Made by a program: the position numbers and the translations under genes
Assembly: GCF_014212175.1 (NCBI RefSeq)
Contig: NZ_JACJVR010000023.1
Coordinates: 1-36,359 of the forward strand
Direction of reading: 5' to 3'
From: Cohnella xylanilytica
GTDB lineage: Bacteria; Bacillota; Bacilli; Paenibacillales; Paenibacillaceae
DNA: 36,359 nucleotides
Shown: positions 25,796 through 34,700 of the stretch, piece after piece
Position numbering within the stretch: position 1 is the first letter of the stretch
Layout: each line of letters begins with the position of its first letter
The notes under the pieces: model-generated
What the model saw: the letters and a program-made list of their open reading frames with translations, nothing else
What the model was told of the DNA's origin: nothing
Database searches by the model: none

Positions 25796-28700
25796 ATGAT
25801 GAAGAGAAGATGGAGTATCATCCTTGCGCTCGCCATGTTCGTTACCGCCTTATTCTCGATTCCGCCGAGCTCGAGCGCCGCGACTCTCGAAGCGCCCGCC
25901 GGATGGAGGAACCTGCTGGATTACCGGATCTTCAGCACGACGTCGGACGGTTGGGCGGGAGACGGCGGGTTCGGCTTGGAGACGGAGAACGGCAAGCTGC
26001 CGGTCGATCAGACCGTGACGTTAAACGGCTTGCCTTCGCTGAAGCTGAACACGCAGGCCGTGAACAATCCGTCCTGGTACCTCGCCTTGGTCACGGTAGC
26101 CGGCTGGAAAGCGTACGACTTTACCCCCTACTATCCGAACGGTTATCTGGAGTTCAATATCAAAGGGAAGACGGGCGGAGAATCCTTCCTCATCGGCTTC
26201 AAAGACAGAGTGTTCGAGAGGGCCGCAGGCAACGAGATTACGACCACGGTCAATATCAAGAGCTATATCAACGTGACGACGAACTGGACCCATGTGAAGA
26301 TCCCGTTAAAAGACGTCATGCAAGTCTCCCAAGGAATCGATCCTTCTTCCATCGACGCGTTATCCATCAAGAACGACGGCATGCAGCCTTTAACGGTCTG
26401 GCTGAACGACATCCGGGTTACGTCCCCCGATAAGGAGAGAGAGTTCCCGCCCATCAAGGTCAATCAGGTCGGCTATCCCGTCGATGCCGACAAGCAGGCG
26501 CTCGTAACCGGCTTCGAGGACGTTCTGACGGTCGACGAGGGAACTTCGTTCAGCGTGAAGAACGCGACGGATAACTCTACGGTTTTCTCCGGAACCCTTG
26601 CCCTTAGGAAAAATTACGACGCCGTCGACAGCGGGGAGCGGGTGTTCACCGCCGACTTCACCGATCTGAACGTTCCCGGACGATACTATATCGCGGTGCA
26701 GGGTCTTCCGAATTCGCCCCAATTCTCGATCGGGAGCGCAAGCGAGATCTACGGGCCGTTCCTGGTCGACGTGTCCCGCTATTATTACTACCAGAGGACG
26801 GGAATCGACATCGCCAGTCCCTATACCCAGAACTATCAGAGAACGGATATGACTCCCGATACGGCGGTTCCCTTGATGTCCAATCCCTCCGTCATCAAGG
26901 ACGTATCCAAGGGCTGGTACGATGCGGGAGATAAGGGCAAGTACGTCAACGCCGGAGCCAAAGCGCTGTCGGATCTGTTCTGGGCCTACGAGCTGATGCC
27001 GGAGAAGTTCGCGGACCATCAGTTCAACATTCCCGAGAGCGGCAACGGCATTCCCGATCTTCTGGACGAAGCCCGGTGGGAATTGGAATGGATGCTGAAA
27101 ATGCAGGATGCCGCGAGCGGCGGATTCTATGCGCGCGTAACCTTCCAGGACGACGACGCCTTGACGGACAGAGAGGTGATCGATGCCGATACGGTAAGCC
27201 CGAGGACCGACATCAAGACGACCGCCGATACGGCGACCGCGGCCGCCATCCTGGCGCATGCCTACTTGATCTATCAGAATATCGATCCGGTCTTCGCCCA
27301 GAGCTGTCTGGATGCCGCCGAATCGGCATGGGGCTATCTGGAGGCGCATCCGGAGCTGATCAAGACGCCCAACACGGGCCGGTGGCCATACGACGTCACG
27401 GACGACACGGCCAACCGCATTTGGGCGGCAGGCTCCCTGTATCGGACGACGGGCGAGGCCAAGTACAACACTTATTTTGAGGCGAACTATACGAAAATGG
27501 GGAAATTCTTCGAGGATCCGCTCGACTTCGCCAGCGGTTGGGAGAACACCTGGAATACGGGCTTCTTCAGCTATCTGAAGGCCGCGAATCCGAATCCCCA
27601 AGTCGTGAGCTGGTACGCCGCCAAATTCCAGCAATGGTTCGACGACAAAGCGGCCCGAATCGACGAGAGCCCTTGGAGAAGCGTCGTGAAGGACGGCAAC
27701 TACTATTGGGGAATTACGATGCAGATCGCCGATACGCCGATGGAGATGATCATCGGCACCAAGCTGCTCGGAACGTTCGAGAGCCATCTTCCCGTCCTTC
27801 GGGAGATGGTCTACAGCCAACTGGACTGGATTCTGGGTCGGAATCCGGTAGGGACCTCCTTCGTGTCGGGGTATGGCGAGAGAAGCGTCAAGTACCCGTT
27901 CAGCACCATCTACCGGACGGACAACTTGCCGGGGGTGCCGAAGGGCTATCTGGTCGGAGGACCCAACAAATACTCCAACGACGTGACGGTCGGCAACCAG
28001 ATCTCCCGCTTCGCGGCCAAGAACTACACGGATAACTTCCAGGAATGGACGACGAACGAGCATACGATCTATTGGAATTCGGGCTTGGTATTCGTGGCCG
28101 CGTTCGCGACCGGCACTGGCAGCGGCGGCGGGACCAACTCGACGATCAGCCCGACGACCGCCTCCTTCGACAAGAAGACCGCCAACCAGGCGGACATTCC
28201 GGTGACCCTGACGCTGAACGGCAACACGCTCGCGGGCATCAAGAACGGCGCGGCTTCGCTGGTCGCCGGAACGGACTATGCCGTCTCGGGCACGACGGTG
28301 ACGATCAAGAAGGCGTACTTGGCCGCGCAGCCGGTGGGGACGACGACGCTGACGTTCACTTTCAGCGCGGGATCGAGCGCGACGCTGGCGATTGCCGTCG
28401 CGGATACGACCTCCAGCGGAGGCGGGGCGATCAAGGTGCAGATGTACAATTCCACGCTCACGGCTTCGTCCAACACGCTGTACCCGCGGTTTAAGCTGAC
28501 GAACACCGGCACAGCCGCCATCCCGTTGACCAACGTGAAGCTTCGTTACTATTACACGATCGACGGGGAGAAGGCCCAGAACTTCTTCTGCGACTGGTCG
28601 AATGTCGGCAGCGGCAACGTGACGGGCTCCTTCGTCAAGATGGCGGCTCCGAAGACCGGCGCCGATACGTATCTGGAGATCGGCTTCGCGAGCGGAGCCG

Positions 28701-28876
28701 GCAGCCTGGCGGCCGGAGCTTCCATCGAGGTGCAAGTGCGCATCGCCAAGACCGACTGGACGAACTACACGCAGACGGGGGATTACTCCTTCAATCCGAC
28801 CGGCACGACTTACGCCGATTGGAACAAGGCGACCGGCTACGTCGCGGGCGCTCTTCAATGGGGCACGGAGCCTTGA
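25796..28876 (+). CDS. Secreted modular GH9 cellulase (CBM-like, Ig, GH9, X2, CBM3)
   Basis: The protein has 1026 residues. A signal peptide (1-28, cut after SSSA-A) precedes a CBM-like beta-sandwich (about 33-215), a CelD-type Ig domain starting KVNQVGYP (about 223-310) and the GH9 barrel (about 312-775). GWYDAGDKGKYVN holds the catalytic-base region Asp376/Asp379. WTTNEHTIYWNS matches GH9 signature 2, with acid Glu755. The usual PHHR of signature 1 is replaced by P-F-S-T-I-Y-R, so the substrate-binding His is missing. A CBM_X2 module (about 782-865) and a C-terminal CBM3 (about 878-1026) follow, pointing to cellulose or another beta-glucan. AAGGAG lies 6 nt before the ATG. Confidence 0.93.
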   Translation: MMKRRWSIILALAMFVTALFSIPPSSSAATLEAPAGWRNLLDYRIFSTTSDGWAGDGGFGLETENGKLPVDQTVTLNGLPSLKLNTQAVNNPSWYLALVTVAGWKAYDFTPYYPNGYLEFNIKGKTGGESFLIGFKDRVFERAAGNEITTTVNIKSYINVTTNWTHVKIPLKDVMQVSQGIDPSSIDALSIKNDGMQPLTVWLNDIRVTSPDKEREFPPIKVNQVGYPVDADKQALVTGFEDVLTVDEGTSFSVKNATDNSTVFSGTLALRKNYDAVDSGERVFTADFTDLNVPGRYYIAVQGLPNSPQFSIGSASEIYGPFLVDVSRYYYYQRTGIDIASPYTQNYQRTDMTPDTAVPLMSNPSVIKDVSKGWYDAGDKGKYVNAGAKALSDLFWAYELMPEKFADHQFNIPESGNGIPDLLDEARWELEWMLKMQDAASGGFYARVTFQDDDALTDREVIDADTVSPRTDIKTTADTATAAAILAHAYLIYQNIDPVFAQSCLDAAESAWGYLEAHPELIKTPNTGRWPYDVTDDTANRIWAAGSLYRTTGEAKYNTYFEANYTKMGKFFEDPLDFASGWENTWNTGFFSYLKAANPNPQVVSWYAAKFQQWFDDKAARIDESPWRSVVKDGNYYWGITMQIADTPMEMIIGTKLLGTFESHLPVLREMVYSQLDWILGRNPVGTSFVSGYGERSVKYPFSTIYRTDNLPGVPKGYLVGGPNKYSNDVTVGNQISRFAAKNYTDNFQEWTTNEHTIYWNSGLVFVAAFATGTGSGGGTNSTISPTTASFDKKTANQADIPVTLTLNGNTLAGIKNGAASLVAGTDYAVSGTTVTIKKAYLAAQPVGTTTLTFTFSAGSSATLAIAVADTTSSGGGAIKVQMYNSTLTASSNTLYPRFKLTNTGTAAIPLTNVKLRYYYTIDGEKAQNFFCDWSNVGSGNVTGSFVKMAAPKTGADTYLEIGFASGAGSLAAGASIEVQVRIAKTDWTNYTQTGDYSFNPTGTTYADWNKATGYVAGALQWGTEP

Positions 28877-28904
28877 TCGGTTAGTCGTTGCGGCTTGAGC
28901 GCAA

Positions 28905-28953
28905 GGTCCGCGGACGGTCCTTCCCGAGAGGGACGGCGTCCGCGGGCTTTTTT
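28905..28953 (+). terminator. Terminator after the GH9 gene
   Basis: Long arms containing GTCCGCGGAC and GTCCGCGGGC pair around an inner hairpin and are followed by TTTTTT, about 30 nt after the stop codon. Confidence 0.88.
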
Positions 28954-29033
28954 ACATTAGGCATTGGGCGGGGAGCGGAAAAGGCATTAACGGGAGCAGG
29001 AGAGGCGGGGGAGAGAAACCGTAACCGGCACCG

Positions 29034-29078
29034 TAACGGACACAGCGAACGCTAAATTAGCGGCCGTGGCGTCCGTTA
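29034..29078. repeat. Intergenic inverted-repeat element
   Basis: TAACGGAC (29034-29041) and GTCCGTTA (29071-29078) are perfect 8-bp arms. Inside lies the small hairpin CGCTA-AAT-TAGCG (29050-29062). The right arm includes the stop codon of the minus-strand DUF5946 gene. There is no T tract. Similar CGTTAG-type words recur at 33133-33205, so this may be a dispersed repeat rather than a plain terminator. Confidence 0.5.
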
Positions 29079-29507
29079 GCGTACAAGCGGTCCCATCTCC
29101 TTCAGCGTGGCGCGTCCCCATTGCTCAATGAGCCTGCAATAGCTGTCCGCGTCATGCATCCCCGCGGCCGCGTCGGCGATCGTCAGGGACCAGGCGACCT
29201 TGGGGAGAGGAGGCGCGTCGGCCGGCCTTCGAATCCCCTTCGTTCTTCCCGGTCCTTGGGCCGCATCCCGGCGAATCCGCTCCGTCGCGTAGCCTTCTTC
29301 CAGGTAGTTCCGCAGCGCGGATTGCGCCCAGACATACAACTCGTCGCTGTATCCCTCGTGTTGAATCATATAGCAGGCAACCGTGAGAAAGTGAACCCGT
29401 CCGTAGCCCGGATCGGTGAATTCGAGCGCCAGACATTCGCCGAAAATGTCCTCGCACGTTTTCCCCTCGGGGAGCACGGCGCCGCATAAAGCGCAGGTAT
29501 CCGGCAT
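29076..29507 (-). CDS. DUF5946 family protein
   Basis: A 143-residue soluble protein of unknown function. C5-x2-C8 opens the protein, followed by C18, C25 and H39, then the family-like segment VACYMIQHEGYS with C45 and H50. These form a probable metal-binding cluster. The rest is helical, with a W-x(5)-L-R-x-Y-L segment. ATG 29507 is chosen because AAGGTGG lies about 6 nt upstream; nine more codons are open beyond it. It is monocistronic and opposes the GH9 gene. Family assignment is from the Cys/His pattern, and no role can be stated. Confidence 0.65.
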   Translation of the reverse strand: MPDTCALCGAVLPEGKTCEDIFGECLALEFTDPGYGRVHFLTVACYMIQHEGYSDELYVWAQSALRNYLEEGYATERIRRDAAQGPGRTKGIRRPADAPPLPKVAWSLTIADAAAGMHDADSYCRLIEQWGRATLKEMGPLVR

Positions 29508-29610
29508 AACAACCACCTTCCTATCTGAGGGCAAGAATCGTATTTCCCCAAAGAGACCGCCGTCGATCCCTCCCCCACTATAAACATTGACGTCGCGTTA
29601 AGGTCAAGCC

Positions 29611-30489
29611 TTAGGGCGTCCGGAGCGGGCGCGGCTCCTCTTGCAGCACCTGCTTGTACCGGCTCGGCGGGACCCCGACCGCCCGCTGGAACACCCGGCT
29701 GAAGTAGAGCGGGTTGTCGTACCCGACGATGGAGGCGATCTCCTTCACGTGAAGCGGCGTCTCCGCCAGCATCCTCTTCGCTTCGTTGATCCGGATGCCG
29801 GTCAGGTATTGCAGCGGAGCGGCCCCCGTCACCGCTTTGAACTTGTGGATGAACCGGAACAGGCTAAGGTTGCACCGCTTGGCCAGGTCCGCGACGACGA
29901 GCTTCCGGTTGTATGCCTCGTGCATGTATTCGAGAATCTTCGTGATCTCGGCATGCGGATCGGAGTCGCGAAGCGCGTTCGCGTTCCGCAGCCTTCGGCC
30001 CGCCAGCGCGAGCAGCGTCAGCAGATGGGCCGCGGCCATGTCGCCGTTCAGAGGCTGCGCGAGGTTCAGCTCCCGAATGATCGCCTTGAACAGCCCGGCC
30101 AGCTCGTCGACCGCTCCGACCGTGTAGACGCGCGACCCGAGCAGTCCGAACCGTTCGAGATAATCGCGGGCGGCATAGCCGGTGAAGTGGATCCAGTAGG
30201 CTTCGGCGCCGTCCCGGGCGCAATAGTCGTAATACTGGGGCTCGCCGGGCCGGTAGACGACGATCTGTCCGGCATGCGCTTCGACGTCCCCGTCCTTGAA
30301 GCGAAAAGCCCCTTTGCCGCCCACGAAGCAGATCAGTTGGAAATCCAGCCGTCCCCGCTCTCTCCTCCGGGTCAAATCCCGCTTCAGCAGCTTCTGATAG
30401 CCGCAGCCGTTCACGAAGAGGGGGAGATCGGCGCGCTCGACGCCTTCCTCGATCCATTCTTCGTACGCGTTCCCCGATAGGCTGATCAT
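29611..30489 (-). CDS. AraC-family transcriptional regulator
   Basis: The protein has 292 residues. An N-terminal cupin-like effector domain (about 15-150) contains the sensor pattern GRLDFQLICFVGGKGAFRF and GQIVVYRPGEPQYY. The C-terminal AraC domain (about 185-285) has LVVADLAKRCNLSLFRFIHKFK and EIASIVGYDNPLYFSRVFQR. Such regulators typically bind a sugar and activate a neighbouring glycosidase gene; here the divergent GH2 gene 142 bp away is the obvious target. ATG 30489 has GGAG about 9 nt upstream; ATG 30504 adds five codons without a ribosome site. There is no phosphoacceptor domain. Confidence 0.92.
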   Translation of the reverse strand: MISLSGNAYEEWIEEGVERADLPLFVNGCGYQKLLKRDLTRRRERGRLDFQLICFVGGKGAFRFKDGDVEAHAGQIVVYRPGEPQYYDYCARDGAEAYWIHFTGYAARDYLERFGLLGSRVYTVGAVDELAGLFKAIIRELNLAQPLNGDMAAAHLLTLLALAGRRLRNANALRDSDPHAEITKILEYMHEAYNRKLVVADLAKRCNLSLFRFIHKFKAVTGAAPLQYLTGIRINEAKRMLAETPLHVKEIASIVGYDNPLYFSRVFQRAVGVPPSRYKQVLQEEPRPLRTP

Positions 30490-30566
30490 AGTCTCACGCT
30501 CCATCTATAGCAATTACGTACATGCCGCAAGCAAAATCATTCATTCTATCGTCCCTCTATCAATCT

Positions 30567-30596
30567 TATAATGAAAGCGAATTTGGCGCCATTCGC
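30567..30596 (+). promoter_or_regulatory. GH2 promoter region with -10 box, inverted repeat and cre-like half
   Basis: A perfect TATAAT (30567-30572) lacks a good -35, fitting activator dependence. Just downstream, GCGAAT-N8-ATTCGC (30577-30596) is a perfect inverted repeat, and TGAAAGCG (30572-30579) is a cre-like left half-site. One or both could bring repression. Confidence 0.5.
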
Positions 30597-30631
30597 CGAT
30601 GGATTGAACAGGCTAAAGGAGCGGACTCGAC

Positions 30632-33022
30632 ATGGGAAGCGATAGAATCGTGCATACGATCAATTTGGACTGGAGATTCGCCAGAGGAGACCACCCCTGC
30701 GCGTGGTATAAAGGCTTCGACGACGCCGAATGGAGAAAGGTAACGCTGCCTCACGATTGGTCCGTCGAGGAGCCGTTCTCGCAGGAGCACTCGAGCGGCA
30801 CCGGCTACCTGCCCGGCGGAACGGGCTGGTACCGCAAGCGGCTGTCGTTGCCCGAGAAGTTGGCCGGCAAACGCGTGTACGTGACTTTCGAAGGCGTCTA
30901 CAACAACTCGCAGGTGTGGTGCAACAGCTATTACCTGGGCAAGCGCCCTTACGGCTACAGCACGTTCACTTACGACGTGACGGACTTCGTCGGCTTCGGG
31001 GAGAAGGACAACGTGTTCGCCGTGAAGGTCGATCACAAGGATATCGCGGATTCCCGCTGGTTCACGGGCTCGGGCATCTACCGGAACGTGATCCTGACCG
31101 TCAAGGATCCGATCCATATCGAACAGTACGGCGTGTTCGCGACGACGCCCGAAGCGTCCCGCGACCGGGCGACCGTGTCCGTGAACGTCCGGTTCGCCAA
31201 CGAGAGTCCGGCCGACGCCGAGATTACGATCCGCCAGACGCTGACGGACGCCGGCGGACGGGTCGTCGGTTCGGCCGAATGCCGCGCGGCAATCCCGCAG
31301 GGCGGCAAGGGAGAGGCGGATCAAGAGATTACGGTGGCGAATCCCGGTCTGTGGTCCCCGGCGACGCCGACCCTGTACACTCTCTTGACGGAGATCGTCA
31401 AGGACGGCGAATCGATCGATCAAGTCGCTACCCCGATCGGGATCCGTCGGTTCGAGTTCGACGCCGCGAAGGGCTTCTTCCTGAACGGGGAGAGCCTGAA
31501 GATAAAAGGCGTCTGCGTGCACCACGATGCGGGCGGCCTCGGCGCGGCGGTTCCGGTCGAAGCGTGGGCCCGGCGGCTGGAAGCTCTTAAGGCGATGGGC
31601 TGCAACGCCATCCGCATGAGCCACAACCCGCACGCGCCGCAGCTGCTCGATCTGTGCGACCGAATGGGCTTCCTCGTCATGGACGAAGCGTTCGACGAAT
31701 GGGAGGGAGTCAAGAACAAGTGGTGGGCCGGGCATAACGTGTATCCGCCGAAGCATTACGGGTACTATGAGGACTTCCCCCAATGGGGCGAGACGGATCT
31801 CAGGGAGATGGTGCTCCGGGACCGCAATCATCCGTCGATCATTCTGTGGAGCATCGGCAACGAAGTCGATTACCCGAACGACCCGTACTGCCATCCGTAC
31901 TTCAAGACGATGACCGGCAATAACGACGCCAACAAGCCCGCGGCCGAGCGCGAATACGATCCGAACAAGCCGCAAGCCGAGCGGCTCGCGACCATCGCGA
32001 GGAGGCTGGTTCAGGTCGTCAAGGAATGCGACGCGACCCGGCCGGTCACCGCGGCGCTCGCGTTCCCGGAGCTGGCGAACCTGATCGGCTACGCCGACGC
32101 GCTGGACGTGGTCGGGTACAACTACAAGGAGCATCTGTACGAGGAAGCGCGCCTTCAATATCCCGACCGAGTCACCTACGGCAGCGAGAACGGCGCGGAT
32201 TACGCGGCCTGGTTGGCCGTCCGGGACAACGACGCGATCTGCGCCCAGTTCATCTGGACGGGGATCGACTATCTGGGCGAGGCGCACGGCTGGCCGATCC
32301 GGGCGTCCCAGTCCGGGTTCCTGGACTTGGCCGGCTTCGAGAAGGCAAGCTATCACTTCCGCCGCAGCCTGTGGAACCCGGAGCCGATGGCGTTCCTGGC
32401 GGTCGCGCGGCAGGGCGATCCGGCTTACGCGGGCCACTCCAGATGGGAGGGCGGCGACCCACACTGGAATTGGAAGGAGGGCGAGCCGCTCTCGGTTCTC
32501 TGCTATACGAACTGCGAGGAGGCGGAGCTGTTCCTGAACGGGCTGTCGCTAGGCGTCAAGCGGCTGGCGGACGACGAGAGGGGGTACCTGTCGTGGGAGA
32601 CGGTCTTCTTCGAAGAAGGAGTCGTCCGCGTCGAAGCCAGGACCGCGCAAGGCATCGTACGTACGGCCGAGCTTCGGACGACGTCGGCTCCGGCGAGCCT
32701 CAAGCTTCGAGCCGACCGCGCGAAGCTGGCCGCGAACGGCGAGTCGATGGCGCACGTCGCGATCGAGATCGCGGACGCGGAAGGAAGAAGCGTCTATCCG
32801 GCGGACCACGCGATTCGGGTATCGGTCGAAGGGCCGGGCGAGATTCTGGCTCTGGAGAACGGGGACGTGAAGGATCTGGAGCCGTACAGCTCGCGAACCC
32901 GCAGAGCCCGGCACGGCAAGCTGCTCGCCTACGTCCGGTCGACGAGGGAAGCGGGACGGATCGTCGTGAAGGCCGAAGCCGAGGGGCTTGCCGCCGGCGA
33001 GATCGCGATCGAAGCCGAATAA
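30632..33022 (+). CDS. GH2 family glycoside hydrolase (beta-galactosidase/beta-glucuronidase type)
   Basis: The protein has 796 residues and no signal peptide, so it acts on imported sugars. The N-terminal jelly-roll domain (about 1-175) has WYRKRLSLP and SRWFTGSGIYRNV. An Ig-like domain (about 180-275) leads to the TIM barrel (about 280-570) with GVCVHHDAG, N-A-I-R-M-S-H-N-P, acid/base Glu411 in SIGNEVDYP and probable nucleophile Glu519 in YGSENG. Two C-terminal beta domains follow, the first DUF4982-like (about 590-690). The exact glycoside cannot be read from sequence. AAAGGAG lies 10 nt before the ATG. It is divergent from its likely AraC regulator. Confidence 0.92.
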   Translation: MGSDRIVHTINLDWRFARGDHPCAWYKGFDDAEWRKVTLPHDWSVEEPFSQEHSSGTGYLPGGTGWYRKRLSLPEKLAGKRVYVTFEGVYNNSQVWCNSYYLGKRPYGYSTFTYDVTDFVGFGEKDNVFAVKVDHKDIADSRWFTGSGIYRNVILTVKDPIHIEQYGVFATTPEASRDRATVSVNVRFANESPADAEITIRQTLTDAGGRVVGSAECRAAIPQGGKGEADQEITVANPGLWSPATPTLYTLLTEIVKDGESIDQVATPIGIRRFEFDAAKGFFLNGESLKIKGVCVHHDAGGLGAAVPVEAWARRLEALKAMGCNAIRMSHNPHAPQLLDLCDRMGFLVMDEAFDEWEGVKNKWWAGHNVYPPKHYGYYEDFPQWGETDLREMVLRDRNHPSIILWSIGNEVDYPNDPYCHPYFKTMTGNNDANKPAAEREYDPNKPQAERLATIARRLVQVVKECDATRPVTAALAFPELANLIGYADALDVVGYNYKEHLYEEARLQYPDRVTYGSENGADYAAWLAVRDNDAICAQFIWTGIDYLGEAHGWPIRASQSGFLDLAGFEKASYHFRRSLWNPEPMAFLAVARQGDPAYAGHSRWEGGDPHWNWKEGEPLSVLCYTNCEEAELFLNGLSLGVKRLADDERGYLSWETVFFEEGVVRVEARTAQGIVRTAELRTTSAPASLKLRADRAKLAANGESMAHVAIEIADAEGRSVYPADHAIRVSVEGPGEILALENGDVKDLEPYSSRTRRARHGKLLAYVRSTREAGRIVVKAEAEGLAAGEIAIEAE

Positions 33023-33248
33023 CGCGCCGGCTGAACATGCAATAGACGATGGAGCCTAGATAGAACGCTCCTATTGGCAGGCGGCGAAGAGCGACGATGA
33101 GCCCTAGAAAGCTCCAAATAAGATCGTAAGGATTCGTTAGCTCTCACCAAAAAAGCTTTTGAGGCAAAATAGCGACTCCTGGATCCGTTAGAGTCGTTAA
33201 AGTCTTGGCTTCGGACTCGGTGCCGAATCGCCTAAGGAGTCCAATAAG
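33023..33248. other. Intergenic region between GH2 and the KAS III-like operon
   Basis: No gene is visible. The stretch carries scattered CGTTAG/CGTTAA words (33133-33205) and AAAAAAGCTTTT, resembling the element at 29034-29078. No clear terminator for the GH2 gene is seen. Confidence 0.4.
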
Positions 33249-33296
33249 AAGGGATCGTCCCCAAGCCGCCAATGCGGACTTAGGGAACGATCCCTT
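33249..33296 (-). terminator. Terminator of the ThDP/STAS/KAS III-like operon
   Basis: AAGGGATCGTCCC pairs with GGGAACGATCCCTT (one bulge). The hairpin ends 5 nt beyond the KAS III-like stop codon on the minus strand. The following minus-strand tract is only moderately T-rich. Confidence 0.65.
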
Positions 33297-33300
33297 CGCA

Positions 33301-34290
33301 TCAATATTGGATCAACAGAGATACGTTCTGCCAGCCGGCGCCGACCGTCCAGAAGACCAGGTAGTCTCCCCGTTGGATCTTGCCGTCCCGCAGCGCGTCA
33401 TGCAGCGCGAGGAACGGGCTGTTGGTCGCCGTATAGCCGTACTTGTCGCCGACGTAGAATACCTTGTCCATGTCGAGCCCGAGGCGCTCGGACACGAGCT
33501 TCACGTTGCCGACCGAGAACTGCGAGAACAGGAAGCCGCCGACGTCGTCTTTGTCGATCCCGTTGCGTTCCATCAGAATCATCAGCGAATCGACCGCGGA
33601 ATCGACGCAGACGGAATCGTCGAACGGCGTGAACTTCACCTGCGCGTCCTTCGCCGTATACTCTTCGCGGTACAGGTTGGAGAGCCCGTGCGCGGGGAAG
33701 AGCGAGTTGTCGATGACCGCCGTGTCGGTCTGGTACACCGAGTCGATGAACCCGCGGCCTTCCGCGCCGCTCTCCAGAATAACCGCCGCGGCCGAATCCG
33801 CGAAGTTGGAGTGGTAGACCGGCTCGTCCGGGCTGTGCACGGACAGGTAGTCGGCTCCGACGACGAGCGCCCGTTCGATGCGGGGGTTGCCCATCATGTA
33901 GCGGCTCGCCTGCTCCACGGCGACCAGCATGCCGGCGCAGTTGGCGTTGATGTCGTAGCACATCGTGTTCAGATCGCCGCCCAGCGCGCTGTGAAGCTTC
34001 AAGGCGTTGCTCGGGAGCAGGTACTCGGGCGTCTGCGAGGTGAAGATGATCAGGTCCACGTCGCTTGCCGTCAGGCCGGCCTTCTGCAGAGCCTTCTTCG
34101 AAGCTTCGACGGCCATCGTCAGCGTATTCTCGGCGGGATCGGCGACGATGAAGCGCTTGTCCCGGCCCAAGGCCTTCAGCAGACCGGTCACTTCGACGCC
34201 TCTGGCTTTGTACCGCTCGATGTAGTAGTCATTGTCGACTTCGTTGGACGGATGATAGATTTGAAGCTCGCGAATTCGAACGGCACCCAT
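33301..34290 (-). CDS. KAS III (FabH)-like protein with Cys but no His/Asn
   Basis: The 329-residue thiolase-fold protein resembles 3-oxoacyl-ACP synthase III. The nucleophile segment INANCAGML carries Cys118. The FabH HQAN motif reads S256-Q-F-S and the Asn of YGNTS is Tyr286 (YGYTAT), so His and Asn of the triad are both gone. FabH uses these for decarboxylative condensation, so this protein more likely transfers an acyl group by Cys, or does something else. ATG 34290 has AAGGGAG 8 nt upstream; a GTG at 34299 abuts it. It is the last gene of the operon, 27 bp after the small STAS-like gene. Confidence 0.82.
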   Translation of the reverse strand: MGAVRIRELQIYHPSNEVDNDYYIERYKARGVEVTGLLKALGRDKRFIVADPAENTLTMAVEASKKALQKAGLTASDVDLIIFTSQTPEYLLPSNALKLHSALGGDLNTMCYDINANCAGMLVAVEQASRYMMGNPRIERALVVGADYLSVHSPDEPVYHSNFADSAAAVILESGAEGRGFIDSVYQTDTAVIDNSLFPAHGLSNLYREEYTAKDAQVKFTPFDDSVCVDSAVDSLMILMERNGIDKDDVGGFLFSQFSVGNVKLVSERLGLDMDKVFYVGDKYGYTATNSPFLALHDALRDGKIQRGDYLVFWTVGAGWQNVSLLIQY

Positions 34291-34317
34291 GCTCTCCACT
34301 CCCTTATCGATTCTCGA

Positions 34318-34659
34318 TTATACTTCGACGATCTCGTAGCTGCTGAGTTGAACGGTCCGCGCCACGCGGGCCAGCTGCATCTTCAGAATCGGGTTCTTGA
34401 CCAGACGCAGCGTCACCTTCTTGAAGCCGTCGTTCTTGTACATGTTGAAGCAGGCCTCCAGAATCGGAAGCGTCTCCGGCGCGGAGACGTTCAGCTGCGT
34501 GCAGTCGATGTCGATCTCGTAGTCCGGCACGTTCAGGCCCGCGATGCTCTTCTGGTAAGCTTCGACCGACTTCATTCCGTCTTCGGTGGAGAAGGTTCCT
34601 TCCACCTTGGCCTTAAGAATTTTGTTCGCGTGATCCAGTTCGATGTTGAAGCTTCCCAT
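34318..34659 (-). CDS. Small STAS/SpoIIAA-like protein
   Basis: The 113-residue protein has alternating strands and helices: FNIELDHANKILKAKVEG, an amphipathic helix, YEIDIDCTQLNVSAPETLP and a C-terminal KKVTLRLVKNP. This looks like the SpoIIAA/STAS fold, where a Ser after the third strand can be phosphorylated; here N-V-S is in the right area. There is no membrane segment. GGAGG lies about 9 nt before ATG 34659. It is sandwiched between the ThDP enzyme (41 bp) and the KAS III-like gene (27 bp), so a partner or regulatory role is inferred. Fold assignment is tentative. Confidence 0.6.
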   Translation of the reverse strand: MGSFNIELDHANKILKAKVEGTFSTEDGMKSVEAYQKSIAGLNVPDYEIDIDCTQLNVSAPETLPILEACFNMYKNDGFKKVTLRLVKNPILKMQLARVARTVQLSSYEIVEV

Positions 34660-34700
34660 GACAATCGTCCTCCGATATATGAAAAAGTAATTGTTGCTTC

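Noticed and set aside
26390..28858. Long antisense frame across the GH9 gene (822 codons)
   Set aside because: It is a shadow of a well-supported GH9 gene with no domain of its own.
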